Assembly: GCF_019428685.1 (NCBI RefSeq)
Contig: NZ_CP080095.1
Location: forward strand, 2,728,001-2,792,000
From: Paraburkholderia edwinii
GTDB taxonomy: Bacteria; Pseudomonadota; Gammaproteobacteria; Burkholderiales; Burkholderiaceae
Length of the DNA stretch: 64,000 nt
Direction of reading: 5' to 3'
The position numbers and the translations under genes were made by a program. Of this stretch, positions 53,935-62,872 are shown piece by piece. The notes under the pieces were generated by a model. That model ran no database searches. It was not told the DNA's origin and saw only the letters and a program-made list of their open reading frames with translations. Every line of letters begins with the position of its first letter. Position 1 is the first letter of the stretch.

Positions 53935-54939
53935 CTAGTGTCCGCCACCGCCGCCATTGCCACCGCCACCACCACCGCCTCTCCCATAGCCGCCACCACC
54001 ACCGCCTCTCCCATAGCCGCCGCCTCCAAAGCCGCCACCGCCGTGGCCGCTACCGTCGCCCCCGTGGCCACCGCCGTCACCGCCACCATAACCGCCGCCG
54101 TGGCCATAGCCACCGCCGTGGCCATAACCGCCGCCGTGGCCACCACCGTCACCGCCGCCGTGACCACCACCGTGACCGCCGCCGTGACCACCACCATCAC
54201 CGCCGCCGTGACCACCACTGTCACCGCCGCCGCCGTGACCACCACCGTGACCGCCGCCGTGGCCACCACCATCACCGCCGCCGTGGCCACCACCGTCGCC
54301 GCCGCCGTGGCCACCACCGTCCCCGCCGCCGTGACCACCACCATCACCGCCGCCGTGGCCACCACCGCCGCCGCCGCCGTGGCCACCACCATCACCGCCG
54401 CCGTGACCACCACCGTCACCGCCACCGTTGCCACCACCGTTGCCACCACCGGCATTACTACTGCCGCCGGCATTCCCACTACTGCCCGAAGAATTGCTAC
54501 CACTACTTCCTGCACCGCCCGTTCCGCCTCCCGCCGAACCGCTGACGCCTCCTGCCGCCGCAACGGGCCCGCCAACGCCGCCTCTACTGCCGCCGTGCGT
54601 GTACGGACCGCAGTCGCTTCCGTTGCCCATGCAACCTTGTGGGTTGAACAGCGTAGTCGTGTCGTCAGCCGCTGTCGCCGCTGCATTGGCGACTCCGATT
54701 GCGGACCCCGCCGCGGTGGCAGTCTCGCCCAACATGCCGTCTTGATCACCGCCGGACAACGCGGCTACCGACACGCCGCTTGTCAGCAAGGTTGCATCGG
54801 AGACCACCTGCCGTTGCGGAATCACTTCGTCGGCCGCGTTCGATTGCGCGGTCATCGTGCAGCACGCGACGCCAAGTCCGGCAACTACCACACGCCGGAT
54901 TGATAGATTGCAGTGCGAAATAAATTGATTGGTCTTCAC
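53935..54939 (-). CDS. Secreted Gly/His/Asp-repeat protein
   Basis: This 334-residue protein starts at a GTG with GGAG upstream. It has a signal peptide (VVVAGLGVACC, cleavage near QSNAA). A normal-looking region to about residue 105 includes a Cys pair in CMGNGSDC. Gly/Ser-rich sequence follows, then about 150 residues of repeats of the form GGGHGGGDG. His alternates with Asp at a regular spacing, which would suit metal binding or a flexible surface coat. The function is unknown. The strand choice rests on the signal peptide and start; both other strands and frames are also open because the repeat lacks stops. Confidence 0.65.
   Translation of the reverse strand: MKTNQFISHCNLSIRRVVVAGLGVACCTMTAQSNAADEVIPQRQVVSDATLLTSGVSVAALSGGDQDGMLGETATAAGSAIGVANAAATAADDTTTLFNPQGCMGNGSDCGPYTHGGSRGGVGGPVAAAGGVSGSAGGGTGGAGSSGSNSSGSSGNAGGSSNAGGGNGGGNGGGDGGGHGGGDGGGHGGGGGGGHGGGDGGGHGGGDGGGHGGGDGGGHGGGDGGGHGGGHGGGHGGGGDSGGHGGGDGGGHGGGHGGGHGGGDGGGHGGGYGHGGGYGHGGGYGGGDGGGHGGDGSGHGGGGFGGGGYGRGGGGGGYGRGGGGGGGNGGGGGH
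53955..54440. repeat. Tandem low-complexity repeat, period about 24 bp
   Basis: On the plus strand the DNA is a tandem array of CCGCCGCCGTGGCCACCACC-like units alternating with CACC(A/G)TC(A/G)CC units. It encodes the Gly/His/Asp repeat on the minus strand. Units differ by single bases, so it is an old array. Copy number may vary between strains. Confidence 0.75.
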
Positions 54940-55287
54940 CTTAGAGATCTCCCCGGAACCGGCGACTCCGTTGTCATCGCCATTCCTTTGTTACGTGCGT
55001 ATCGGCGGGCGGACTGTGCGACCTGCCGCCACACAGCCCGCCGCCCCTTATTGCCCCGTAGTGTTGTCTTACGCGCCGAGTGCCGGGGCATGCGCTTCCC
55101 GGCACACGACGCCTTCCATGGATCGCCGCAGAAGGCCGATCCGGGTAGATAGCGGCGCGATCGAACGAGGGCGTTACTCGCCGCGATTCCGGCGCGGCGG
55201 CATAAAGCCATAAACGTGCCATCGCTGTAACGGTGCGCCGTCATGACCCATCACACGGGCGTTGGAAGTGCACCCCAAAAAAATCAG
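54940..55287. other. Intergenic region
   Basis: No supportable gene is seen before the first copy of the degenerate direct repeat. Confidence 0.4.
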
Positions 55288-55639
55288 TGGAAAACGTTTC
55301 GACCTTGAAACAACGATGCGAAATCAGCGCGTGCGACGTTTCACCGCGCGGTAGCAGCGGCACAGAAGCTCGTCGACGGGAATGTGGCAGCGGACCCGAT
55401 GGCCGTTGCTGGTGTCGGGGCGGGGCGCTTGCTGTTCATAGATCGAGTTGAATTCACCCGGCCAGCGCGTGCAAAACACAATGCCGATGGTTAGGGTGGC
55501 GAACATTCATTGAGATTGAATGCGTTTCAAAAATGATCGTTAAATAGCATACCGCCATATTGCGCAATAGATATGATTACATTCGAAACTGTGTGGGATG
55601 TCTGAATTCTCCACAAACCTGTCCGAATCGGATACATGG
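55288..55639 (+). repeat. Degenerate long direct repeat, copy A
   Basis: This non-coding 352-bp copy shares ordered blocks with copy B. Examples are an AAACGTTTC block followed by CTTGAAAC, GAAGCTC-TCGAC, GGCA-CGGACCC, CTTGCTGTTCA, GATCGT-AAAT, ATTGCGCAAT and GAATTCTCCA-A followed by CTGTCCGAAT. No open frame is conserved between the copies. Confidence 0.6.
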
Positions 55640-55678
55640 CTCATTGATCGCGCATTAAACGGGATCGGATAAAAGCCA

Positions 55679-56158
55679 CTAGAAACGTTTCTGACTTGAA
55701 ACGATGCTGATAAATCGGGTGCAAAGTTTCGACGCAGTGGTTATCGCAAGCGAAGCTCATCGACAGCAATGCGGCAACGGACCCAGCGTCTATTTCTATT
55801 GCCGGCATCGGAGAAGGGGATCTTGCTGTTCACAGGCTGATCGGAACTTGCGCTGGCAACGCGTATGAAACAAGCATCCTGGCGATAGCGATGCGACGGT
55901 GGGTGGGGGCCCGTCTTCAAGGTGGATGCGTTTCAGCTGGCGCGTGCTGTTCCAGCCAGGCACTGGTCTGGGATACGCATGAGTTGTGTTGATTTTGGAT
56001 TGTTAGTTAGGGTGCCGAATATTTATTTATATTGCATACGGTCCATAGAGCGATCGTCAAATTCCGCATTGCCGTATCGCGCAATTGAGGTATTTCCGCA
56101 CAAAACGGAGCGGGATGGCCGAATTCTCCAAAGATCTGTCCGAATGGGAAGGTATGGA
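55679..56158 (+). repeat. Degenerate long direct repeat, copy B
   Basis: This 480-bp copy follows copy A after 39 bp. It has the same blocks in the same order plus an extra segment of about 120 bp in the middle. It ends about 150 bp before the pilus operon, so it may contain part of its control region. Confidence 0.6.
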
Positions 56159-56306
56159 TATCAGGATTATCCGCTTCGTTGATATATATTGACTTCGCGA
56201 TTTATCCATAACTACGGGCCGGAAATCGTGCGCACGCAATGTGAGGCGTAATTTCTTTTTCGCGGATTCTGGAGATCGCTTCCGATTATTCCTTGGAGCC
56301 TTGACC

Positions 56307-56879
56307 ATGATGCTCGTACATCGTATGACCTCGTCGTCGCCTTTGCGTCGGGATAATAGCCGCCCGTTGTTCAACAGAGAGACAGCCAAACTCGCACTCG
56401 CTTGCGCGAGCATGCTGGGGGCGTTCACGCTCGGCCTGCAGCCTGCCAATGCGATCGCAGCGACTACCACCGGCACATTCACCGTCTCCGCAGTTGTGCC
56501 GGCCGCCTGCTCGCTGTCAGCTGACTCGATGAGCTTCGGTACCTATAGCGGCAGCGCGCTCAGCACGACCTCGACGATCACGGCGACCTGCACGGCCAGT
56601 ACGCCGTACAGCATTGCGCTGGACGCCGGGTTGAACGCCAGCACGGCAGGCGACACGAGCGCCCGTCGGCTCGGGTTCGGCGGCAGCTTCATTGCATACG
56701 ACCTGTTTCAGGACGCCGCTCACGCGAACCACTGGGGTAATACCACGGGCACGGACGTGTATTCCGGAACCGGCTCCGGATCATCGCAGGCTATCAGTGT
56801 CTATGGCAGCCTGGCGGCGGGAGCCGTCCCAGCGCCGGGCACGTATTCCGATACGATCACGGCTACGCTGACGTACTGA
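56307..56879 (+). CDS. Csu-type pilus major subunit (spore coat U domain)
   Basis: This 190-residue protein has a signal peptide ending near residue 50 (LQPANAIAA). A spore coat U/CsuA-B domain follows: an N-terminal donor strand (TTTGTFTVSAVVPAACSLS), an internal Cys pair (ACSLS and TATCTAS) and a C-terminal GTYSDTITATLTY. Subunits polymerise by donor-strand exchange on the outer surface. It heads the subunit-chaperone-usher-tip operon. GGAG precedes the start. Confidence 0.88.
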   Translation: MMLVHRMTSSSPLRRDNSRPLFNRETAKLALACASMLGAFTLGLQPANAIAATTTGTFTVSAVVPAACSLSADSMSFGTYSGSALSTTSTITATCTASTPYSIALDAGLNASTAGDTSARRLGFGGSFIAYDLFQDAAHANHWGNTTGTDVYSGTGSGSSQAISVYGSLAAGAVPAPGTYSDTITATLTY

Positions 56880-56910
56880 CCCACACGGCAATGCGACGCC
56901 AGGAGCCGCT

Positions 56911-57666
56911 ATGGCCGTAATGACCGTACGTCAGCGCATAGCGACAACCGGTGGCCTTGTCGCTTTTCTTTGTCTGCTGCTGGCCGCTCGCGCGGCCAGC
57001 GCGCAGTCGCTGACGGTGTTGCCGGTCACGTTTCAATTACCCCCCGGGCAGGCGGCTGCCGCGCTCACGCTTGTGAACGGAGGCAGCCGTCCGACTTCAA
57101 TCCAGGTCCGTGCGTTCGCATGGAGCCAGTCCACGGGTGACGACCAGCTCACGCCGTCCACCGAACTGCTTGCCAGTCCGCCACTTGCCACCATCGCGCC
57201 GGGCGCGTCGCAAATCGTGCGCCTCGTGCTGCGTCGTCCGCCGCAAGATCGTGAGGCAACTTATCGGATCCTGATTGACCAGATTCCTCCTCCGGCCGAG
57301 CCGGGCGTCGTGCACGTTGTGCTGCGCCTGTCGCTGCCCGTCTTTGCCGAAGCGGCCAACCGCACCGCGCCGGCGCGTCTGCAGTTCCAGCTCAGACGGG
57401 ATGCCACCGAAGCCTACCTCGTCGCACTGAACGAGGGCGAGCGCCACCAGGCAGTGCGTGACATCGTGCTCACGACAAGCGATGGGAGAAAACTGAAAAC
57501 CGAGCCCAATGCATCGCCCTACGTGCTTGCCGGTGCGTCCCGCCGCTGGCGTATTCCGGCGCAGACGCCGCTACCGGCCGCCGGGGAGACGGTGCGCCTC
57601 ACTGCGAACGCAGACACAAGCACGGGCACGATCGATCAGTCCATTCCGGTTGTGGGCGGACGGTGA
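56911..57666 (+). CDS. Archaic (Csu-type) pilus chaperone
   Basis: This 251-residue periplasmic protein has a signal peptide (LVAFLCLLLAARAASAQ) and two Ig-like domains. Chaperone features are LTVLPVTFQLPPGQAAAALTL, the IVRLVLRRPP strand and YRILIDQIPP. It caps pilus subunits and delivers them to the usher. It lies 31 bp after the major subunit gene. Confidence 0.9.
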   Translation: MAVMTVRQRIATTGGLVAFLCLLLAARAASAQSLTVLPVTFQLPPGQAAAALTLVNGGSRPTSIQVRAFAWSQSTGDDQLTPSTELLASPPLATIAPGASQIVRLVLRRPPQDREATYRILIDQIPPPAEPGVVHVVLRLSLPVFAEAANRTAPARLQFQLRRDATEAYLVALNEGERHQAVRDIVLTTSDGRKLKTEPNASPYVLAGASRRWRIPAQTPLPAAGETVRLTANADTSTGTIDQSIPVVGGR

Positions 57667-57694
57667 TCGATCACATTGGGCCCGTTCAGCCCTG

Positions 57695-60085
57695 ATGCGC
57701 CTGCCCGAAATGACGACGGTGATACTGGCTTTGGCCGTCGCGCCATCTTGCGCCGGGGCAGCCGGCCCGACTCTGCTGCTCGCGTTGCAGGTCAACGGTT
57801 ACGCCACCGGTAAGATCGGCGAATTCTCGTTGCTAGACGGCGCATTGGCGGCACGGCGCGGCGAGCTGCGCGACCTCGGTTTCCGGGTGCCGGAAGCCGC
57901 TCCATCCACGCCGGGCGCCAGTTCCGACGGTCTGGTCGCATTGTCCAGCCTGTCCGGCATGAGCTGGCGTCTCGACGAAGCCAGCCAGACGCTGTACGTG
58001 ACCTCAGACGATGAGCAACTGCTGCCGACTCTGCTCGGAGTCAGTGGACAGAACGCAAGCGCGTTGCCGGTCGAGAGCAGCACGGGCGCGACACTCAACT
58101 ATGACGTGTCGACCAGCACCGTGCGCGGCCAGAGCAGCGCCAATGGCGAGCTCGACCTGCGCGTGTTCTCGCCGCGGGGGATCGCGAGCTCGGGGTTGCT
58201 TGCCTATGCGGGTAGTGGCTCGGCTTCCCCCGTCCGCCTCGACTCGACGTACACGTATTCAGACGCAGATACGCTGCGCCGCTACCGCGTCGGCGACTTC
58301 GTCACCGGTAGTCTCAACTGGACCCGCGCGGTCCGCTTGGGGGGCGTGCAGATCGAGACGGATTTCGCGATGCGTCCCGACCTGATCACATTTCCGCTGC
58401 CGTCGCTGGCCGGCTCGGCCGCCGTGCCATCGACGGTGGACGTACTCGTCAACGGCAACAGGACGATATCGCAACAGGTCGGCATGGGGCCCTTCGCGAT
58501 TTCACAGTTGCCGGTCGTGACTGGGGCCGGCACCATTTCGATGACGCTGACCAACGCGTTGGGTCAGCAGGTGACCGAAACGCTGCCGTTCTATGCGAGT
58601 GCCACGCTGCTCGAGCCGGGTCTGCAAAACTTCTCCATCCAGGCTGGCGCGGTCCGGCGCAACTGGGGCACGGTAAGCAACGACTACGGCAGCTTCGCGG
58701 CCACCGCCACCTATCGCCGTGGCCTCTCGTCGACGGTGACCGTCGAAGCGAGCGCCGAAGGCGCAGCCCAACTGTTCATGGGCGGCGCCGGGATCGTGGC
58801 AAGCATCGGCAACTTCGCGGTGTTCAATGCTGCTGCCGCGGTCAGCACGAGCGCAGCCGGCACCGGCAGCCAGTTTTCCATCGGCATCCAGCGCCAGGAT
58901 AGGGTGTTTGGCTTCGGCGCGTCCGTCACGGTGGCCTCGACCAACTTTGTGGATGTCGCCGCGCTGAACGGTTCGCCGACGCCGCGACTGGAACTGATCG
59001 CGAGCACCGGCGCGTCGCTCGGCCGTCTCGGTTCGGTCGGCCTCGCGTATGCCGGAATAGACCTTAATGCGACGCCTGGCCCGGTCCGCGTGTACGTACC
59101 CGCCGGGACCGTGCTGAACGGCGACAGCACGTCGCAAGGCGGCGTCGTCTCGTTCCAGCCGGCGCGCCGCTCGCACATCCTGTCGGCCAGCTACACGGCG
59201 CCGATTCGCGACGTGTCGCTCTATCTGACCGGATATCATGATTTCACCGCCAGCAACAGTAGCGGCGTGATGATCGGCCTGACCATCCCGCTCGGCAAGC
59301 GCAGTTCCGTGAGCGCCAGCGCAGGATCGGGTTCGGGCAGCAGTTATGCACAGGTGCAGGCGCAGCAGTCGCCGGTCACCATCGGCGATTGGGGTTATCA
59401 GGTGTATGGCTCACGCGCCACCGACGCCGATCACGAATTCGCGCAGGTGCGCTACAAATCGCCGTGGACGATGCTGTCGGCCGGCGTCGACCGGACGGCG
59501 CAGGACACCTTGTTGCGCCTCGAAACCCAAGGTGCCATTTCAGTGGTCGGCGGCGGCGTGTTCGCATCGAACACGATCAACGACAGCTTCGGCATCGTCG
59601 ACACGGGCGGCGTCGGTCGGGTCCGCGTCCTGGACGAGAACCTCGACGCGGGCCGCACCGATTCCTCGGGGCGCCTGCTGGTACCCGATTTGCGTTCATA
59701 TGCGGTCAACCACCTTGCGATTGATCCGGCCGATCTGCCACCGGATGTGTCGCTCGATAGCGCCACCCGCAACGTGCGGCCGCAGGACCGCTCGGCTGTC
59801 GTCGTCAAGTTCGCGGTGCGCGCGAGCCGCGGCGCGTTGGTGCGGCTCGTGGACGAAGCCGGCGCCCCGGTTGCGCCGGGCAGCGTCGTTACGCTGCGGG
59901 CGACCCGCTCAAAGGCGCCGGTCGGCTACGACGGCGACACGTATATCGAGGGCCTCGATGCACACAACGAAGTTGGCGTCGAGCAGCCAGGCGGGCAGCG
60001 CTGCACGGCCACGTTCGACTACCAGCCGGCGCCTGGCGACATCCCCACGATTGGGCCAGTCGTCTGCCATGAGCAAACACGATGA
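57695..60085 (+). CDS. Outer membrane usher of the Csu-type pilus
   Basis: This 796-residue protein has a signal peptide. The N-terminal domain includes LLLALQVNGYATGKIGEF. The beta-barrel region includes VDVLVNGNRTISQQVGMGPF and later FGIVDTGGVGRVRVLDEN. The usher C-terminal domain is also present. Its length suits the family of about 800 residues. It forms the pore through which subunits are exported and assembled. The ATG at 57695 is 29 bp after the chaperone stop. Its stop overlaps the next gene's start. Confidence 0.9.
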   Translation: MRLPEMTTVILALAVAPSCAGAAGPTLLLALQVNGYATGKIGEFSLLDGALAARRGELRDLGFRVPEAAPSTPGASSDGLVALSSLSGMSWRLDEASQTLYVTSDDEQLLPTLLGVSGQNASALPVESSTGATLNYDVSTSTVRGQSSANGELDLRVFSPRGIASSGLLAYAGSGSASPVRLDSTYTYSDADTLRRYRVGDFVTGSLNWTRAVRLGGVQIETDFAMRPDLITFPLPSLAGSAAVPSTVDVLVNGNRTISQQVGMGPFAISQLPVVTGAGTISMTLTNALGQQVTETLPFYASATLLEPGLQNFSIQAGAVRRNWGTVSNDYGSFAATATYRRGLSSTVTVEASAEGAAQLFMGGAGIVASIGNFAVFNAAAAVSTSAAGTGSQFSIGIQRQDRVFGFGASVTVASTNFVDVAALNGSPTPRLELIASTGASLGRLGSVGLAYAGIDLNATPGPVRVYVPAGTVLNGDSTSQGGVVSFQPARRSHILSASYTAPIRDVSLYLTGYHDFTASNSSGVMIGLTIPLGKRSSVSASAGSGSGSSYAQVQAQQSPVTIGDWGYQVYGSRATDADHEFAQVRYKSPWTMLSAGVDRTAQDTLLRLETQGAISVVGGGVFASNTINDSFGIVDTGGVGRVRVLDENLDAGRTDSSGRLLVPDLRSYAVNHLAIDPADLPPDVSLDSATRNVRPQDRSAVVVKFAVRASRGALVRLVDEAGAPVAPGSVVTLRATRSKAPVGYDGDTYIEGLDAHNEVGVEQPGGQRCTATFDYQPAPGDIPTIGPVVCHEQTR

Positions 60086-60549
60086 TGTGCCGCTTGATGT
60101 GCCGATCCGGCATCGCCGCGCTATCGCTCATGGTGAGCACGACGGGGCAGGGCGCGTGCACGATATCGGCATCCGGCGTCGCGTTCGGCGTATATAACCC
60201 GCTGTCGTCGTCCCCCGCGGACGCGGTCGGCATGATTACACTCAGTTGCTCCCGGATGTCTGGCACCGGCCACTATGCGATCGCGCTTAGCGCCGGCGTA
60301 AGCGGCAGCTATGCCGGTCGCGCGATGCGCAGCGGCCGGTCCACGCTGCCTTACCAGCTTTATACGAATGCCGCGCACACCGAGATCTGGGGTGACGGCA
60401 GCGGTGGCAGCGCGGTCGTCGTCGGCGTGGACAACCTACTCCAACGAGGCGGCACGTCGACATATCCGGTATATGGTCGTACTCCGCCACGGCGGCCCGT
60501 TGGTCCCGGCATTTACGGCGACCTGATCGTGATGACAGTCACGTTCTGA
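60082..60549 (+). CDS. Csu-type pilus tip subunit (spore coat U domain)
   Basis: This 155-residue secreted protein has a signal peptide (IAALSLMVSTTGQG) and a single spore coat U domain, with Cys in GACTISAS and LSCSRMS and a C-terminal GIYGDLIVMTVTF. Its ATG overlaps the usher stop by 4 bp. By position it corresponds to the tip adhesin of Csu pili, but typical CsuE-type tips have two domains and about 330 residues, so this is a short version. Confidence 0.82.
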   Translation: MMCRLMCRSGIAALSLMVSTTGQGACTISASGVAFGVYNPLSSSPADAVGMITLSCSRMSGTGHYAIALSAGVSGSYAGRAMRSGRSTLPYQLYTNAAHTEIWGDGSGGSAVVVGVDNLLQRGGTSTYPVYGRTPPRRPVGPGIYGDLIVMTVTF

Positions 60550-60796
60550 GTTACTGCTTGCCGGGTCGTACAGAACGAGGCAAGCCGTCCGATGGCGTCT
60601 TGGTTTACTCGCGTCTCGATGCCACACAATGCGCGCTGCGCGAACCGGCCTGGCGGTCGTTGTCCGGTGTCGGAAACGGGCGGTCACAGCGTTCCGTCTA
60701 TATGCGCATCAATTAACTCGAAGGTGCGCGATATAATCCAAATCTATTTCCATGCCTGAATAAACGGACAATCGTTTCTTGAATGGATACCCGACA

Positions 60797-61411
60797 ATGT
60801 CGGACAAACGAAACCAGATTATGGACGCCGCGACCAGGCTATTTGGCAGGTACGGCTATCACGCAGTCGGAATCGACTGGGTCACTGCCGAGTCGCGCGT
60901 GACCAAGGCAACGATGTACCGTTATTTCCCGTCGAAAACTGATCTGATCGCCCAGGTCCTTCAACAACGTCAGCGGGATTGCGCCGCTTCGCTAGAGAAG
61001 GCCCTGGCGAGCGCGGACACGCCGCTCGCCGGGCTCGAACAGGTGTTCAGATGGCACGGCGACTGGTTCAACGCGCAAAATTTCACCGGCTGCATGTTCG
61101 CCCATGCGGCAGCGGAATTTCCGTCGAAAGGCTCGACCGTTCACGACATCGCCGTTGCACAAAAGACCGGCCTGACGAAACGGATCGAGCAGCTCGCCGC
61201 GCAGCTCGTCGGCGCTGAAAACGCAGCCGCGCTGGCCCCCGTCCTGGTCATGCTGCTGGACGGGGCAACACTGTCGGCGCAAGTCGCTGACAGAAAGGCC
61301 TCCGCCGACGAAGCGTGGAGCGCGGCCCGCGATCTGATTGCCGCTTACTGTGTGAGATCCGTGCAGGACTCGTGGGAAGCGGACGTGATCGTGGACATCA
61401 GGAAATCATAG
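60797..61411 (+). CDS. TetR-family transcriptional regulator
   Basis: This 204-residue protein has an N-terminal TetR HTH (MDAATRLFGRYGYHAVGID, then VTKATMYRYFPSKTDLI) and a helical ligand-binding domain of the LmrA/YxaF-like type with FTGCMFAHAAAEFP. The ATG at 60797 has a GGA 10 bp upstream; a TTG at 60779 is in frame. Its 3' end overlaps the convergent di-iron enzyme gene by 67 bp. The ligand is unknown. Confidence 0.88.
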   Translation: MSDKRNQIMDAATRLFGRYGYHAVGIDWVTAESRVTKATMYRYFPSKTDLIAQVLQQRQRDCAASLEKALASADTPLAGLEQVFRWHGDWFNAQNFTGCMFAHAAAEFPSKGSTVHDIAVAQKTGLTKRIEQLAAQLVGAENAAALAPVLVMLLDGATLSAQVADRKASADEAWSAARDLIAAYCVRSVQDSWEADVIVDIRKS

Positions 61412-62451
61412 TACTGCTGGCAAGACGCGAGGCGTAGCCGCGCGCCGAACAGGATATCTGCCGCAGCGCCCGGTACGCGCGCCAGCGTCGGCGTGATCAC
61501 GTTTTCCAGCCAGCCTTCGCCGTGAACAACGTCGACCTCGATGTGTTCGGCGTAGTAGCGATATTGCCATTCTGGATAGCCGAGCCGCCGGAATCCCTGA
61601 ACGACCTTCTCGTACGACGCGGGATCGATGAGCTCGGTCACTGCCATTACACCGAGCGACTTATGGGCGTGCATCCGGTTCAGCGCCGTCAGCATGAACA
61701 GGTTGTGCCCGGCATGTCCCTGCCAGGACAGGGCGGCGGCCTGGTCTGTCCGGACTTGCGACAGGCCTCGTGCGTCCAGCAGATCGCGAAACGTGCGGAC
61801 ATGTGCCTCGGACCGATCGCCGCGGCCCGACTCGTCCCACAGATTCTGAACCAGTTCAGGCCGGGCCTTCTCGCTGGAGCCGACCAGCGCCAGCGCGAGC
61901 AGATCGAAAAAGCGAATGTTGAGCGCGCTGTCACTCAGACAGAACCGGTCCATCGCCGCGTGGTCGGCCTCATGAGCGAGGAAATCGAATAATGGATGAG
62001 CCGCCGCGCTGTGGGAAACGCACAGTGCCTTGATGGTCTGCGGCACGTCGACAGGTTTCACGTCTTCAGCACTTTGAAGCCGGGTCTGTTCCGCCTTGAG
62101 CCACGCGTTCTCGATGCGTCGGCGAACCGAATAGAACAGCGGCTCGTGCTGGTTCGTCGCGGCAACGTCATCCGGCGCACACAGTTGCAGTTCGTATAGC
62201 GCGAAAAGCGCCGCATGCGCTTCGGCGACTGCCGCCTCGTCCTCTTCGCCGAATGCCCGCCGCACGAGATCGGCGACTTTGTCCAGATAGGCTCGCTGAA
62301 ATTGCGGGGTGGCTTCGATCCGCTCATGCAATTCCGGATCGCGCGACAGGGTAATAACGCCGGCGTCCAATGGCATCGACTGAATATGTTCCGACCAGGT
62401 CGCGGTTTTCGCCTGCCCCTCCCACGACCCCTGCATTTGTACGTTCGTCAT
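61345..62451 (-). CDS. Haem-oxygenase-like di-iron oxidase (iron-containing redox enzyme family)
   Basis: This 368-residue protein belongs to the haem-oxygenase-like di-iron (HDO) superfamily with UndA, BesC and SznF. Likely iron ligands are E161 and H164 (HEADHAAMD), D206/E207 in NLWDESGRGD, H217, and H303, D307 and H310 in AEHIEVDVVHGEGW. Such enzymes use O2 to cleave, desaturate or N-oxygenate small molecules. The N-terminal ~140 residues are helical and of unknown role. It faces a 43-residue peptide ORF across a 51-bp gap. An ATG at 62436 is a possible alternative start. Confidence 0.8.
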   Translation of the reverse strand: MTNVQMQGSWEGQAKTATWSEHIQSMPLDAGVITLSRDPELHERIEATPQFQRAYLDKVADLVRRAFGEEDEAAVAEAHAALFALYELQLCAPDDVAATNQHEPLFYSVRRRIENAWLKAEQTRLQSAEDVKPVDVPQTIKALCVSHSAAAHPLFDFLAHEADHAAMDRFCLSDSALNIRFFDLLALALVGSSEKARPELVQNLWDESGRGDRSEAHVRTFRDLLDARGLSQVRTDQAAALSWQGHAGHNLFMLTALNRMHAHKSLGVMAVTELIDPASYEKVVQGFRRLGYPEWQYRYYAEHIEVDVVHGEGWLENVITPTLARVPGAAADILFGARLRLASCQQYYDFLMSTITSASHESCTDLTQ

Positions 62452-62502
62452 TTTGGTCTTCTCTTATCATTTTGCTGGAGTGGAAATTATAGAGGACATG
62501 AA

Positions 62503-62634
62503 ATGGCTTTTAAGAAAGTCCATCTCAAAGCGCCCATTACTTATATGGTCGCCTCCCATTTGCAAGGCGATATTGAGAGTGACGAGGAGGGTGGTTGCGG
62601 ACTTATACATGGCCTCGTCCCGTTTGCCAAATGA
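62503..62634 (+). CDS. 43-residue peptide ORF with double-glycine-like motif
   Basis: An ATG with AGAGGA 6 bp upstream opens a 43-codon frame. The N-terminal half is basic and amphipathic (MAFKKVHLKAPITYMVASHL). It is followed by an acidic stretch, DIESDEEGGC, then the hydrophobic tail LIHGLVPFAK. The layout resembles a leader-core peptide with cleavage after Gly-Gly, leaving a 12-residue core with one Cys. No exporter or protease gene is adjacent and no family is known to me, so the reading is tentative. Confidence 0.45.
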   Translation: MAFKKVHLKAPITYMVASHLQGDIESDEEGGCGLIHGLVPFAK

Positions 62635-62872
62635 TCTGGTCTACAGCGAACAGATGCTGGATTGCATATATACATTCGGCCTGTTGATGGCAGGGTTGTG
62701 CCTGGCCCCAATGGATTTCGCCCGACGACGCCTTCATATATCCACGGCTTCGAAAGCCCTAAGTCCGCGCAGGTTCTGTCGTCGACGGTCCGACCTGTTT
62801 GCCATTGAATCAGATCACTTGTGCAACCAATGAAGAGATGAAGCTACGACCACGATGTGATCGGGATCGCGC

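Noticed and set aside
53955..54440. Possible CRISPR-like array from the regular repeats
   Set aside because: The units are coding-type tandem repeats with no unique spacers and no cas genes.
53874..54903. Long open frames on both strands across the Gly-rich repeat
   Set aside because: They are low-complexity shadows (poly His/Arg or Thr/Ala/Val) of the repeat. Only the minus frame starting at 54939 has a signal peptide and ribosome site.
59346..60197. A 283-codon plus frame within the usher gene
   Set aside because: It is out of frame with the usher and rich in Arg, Ala and Ser, as expected of a shadow.
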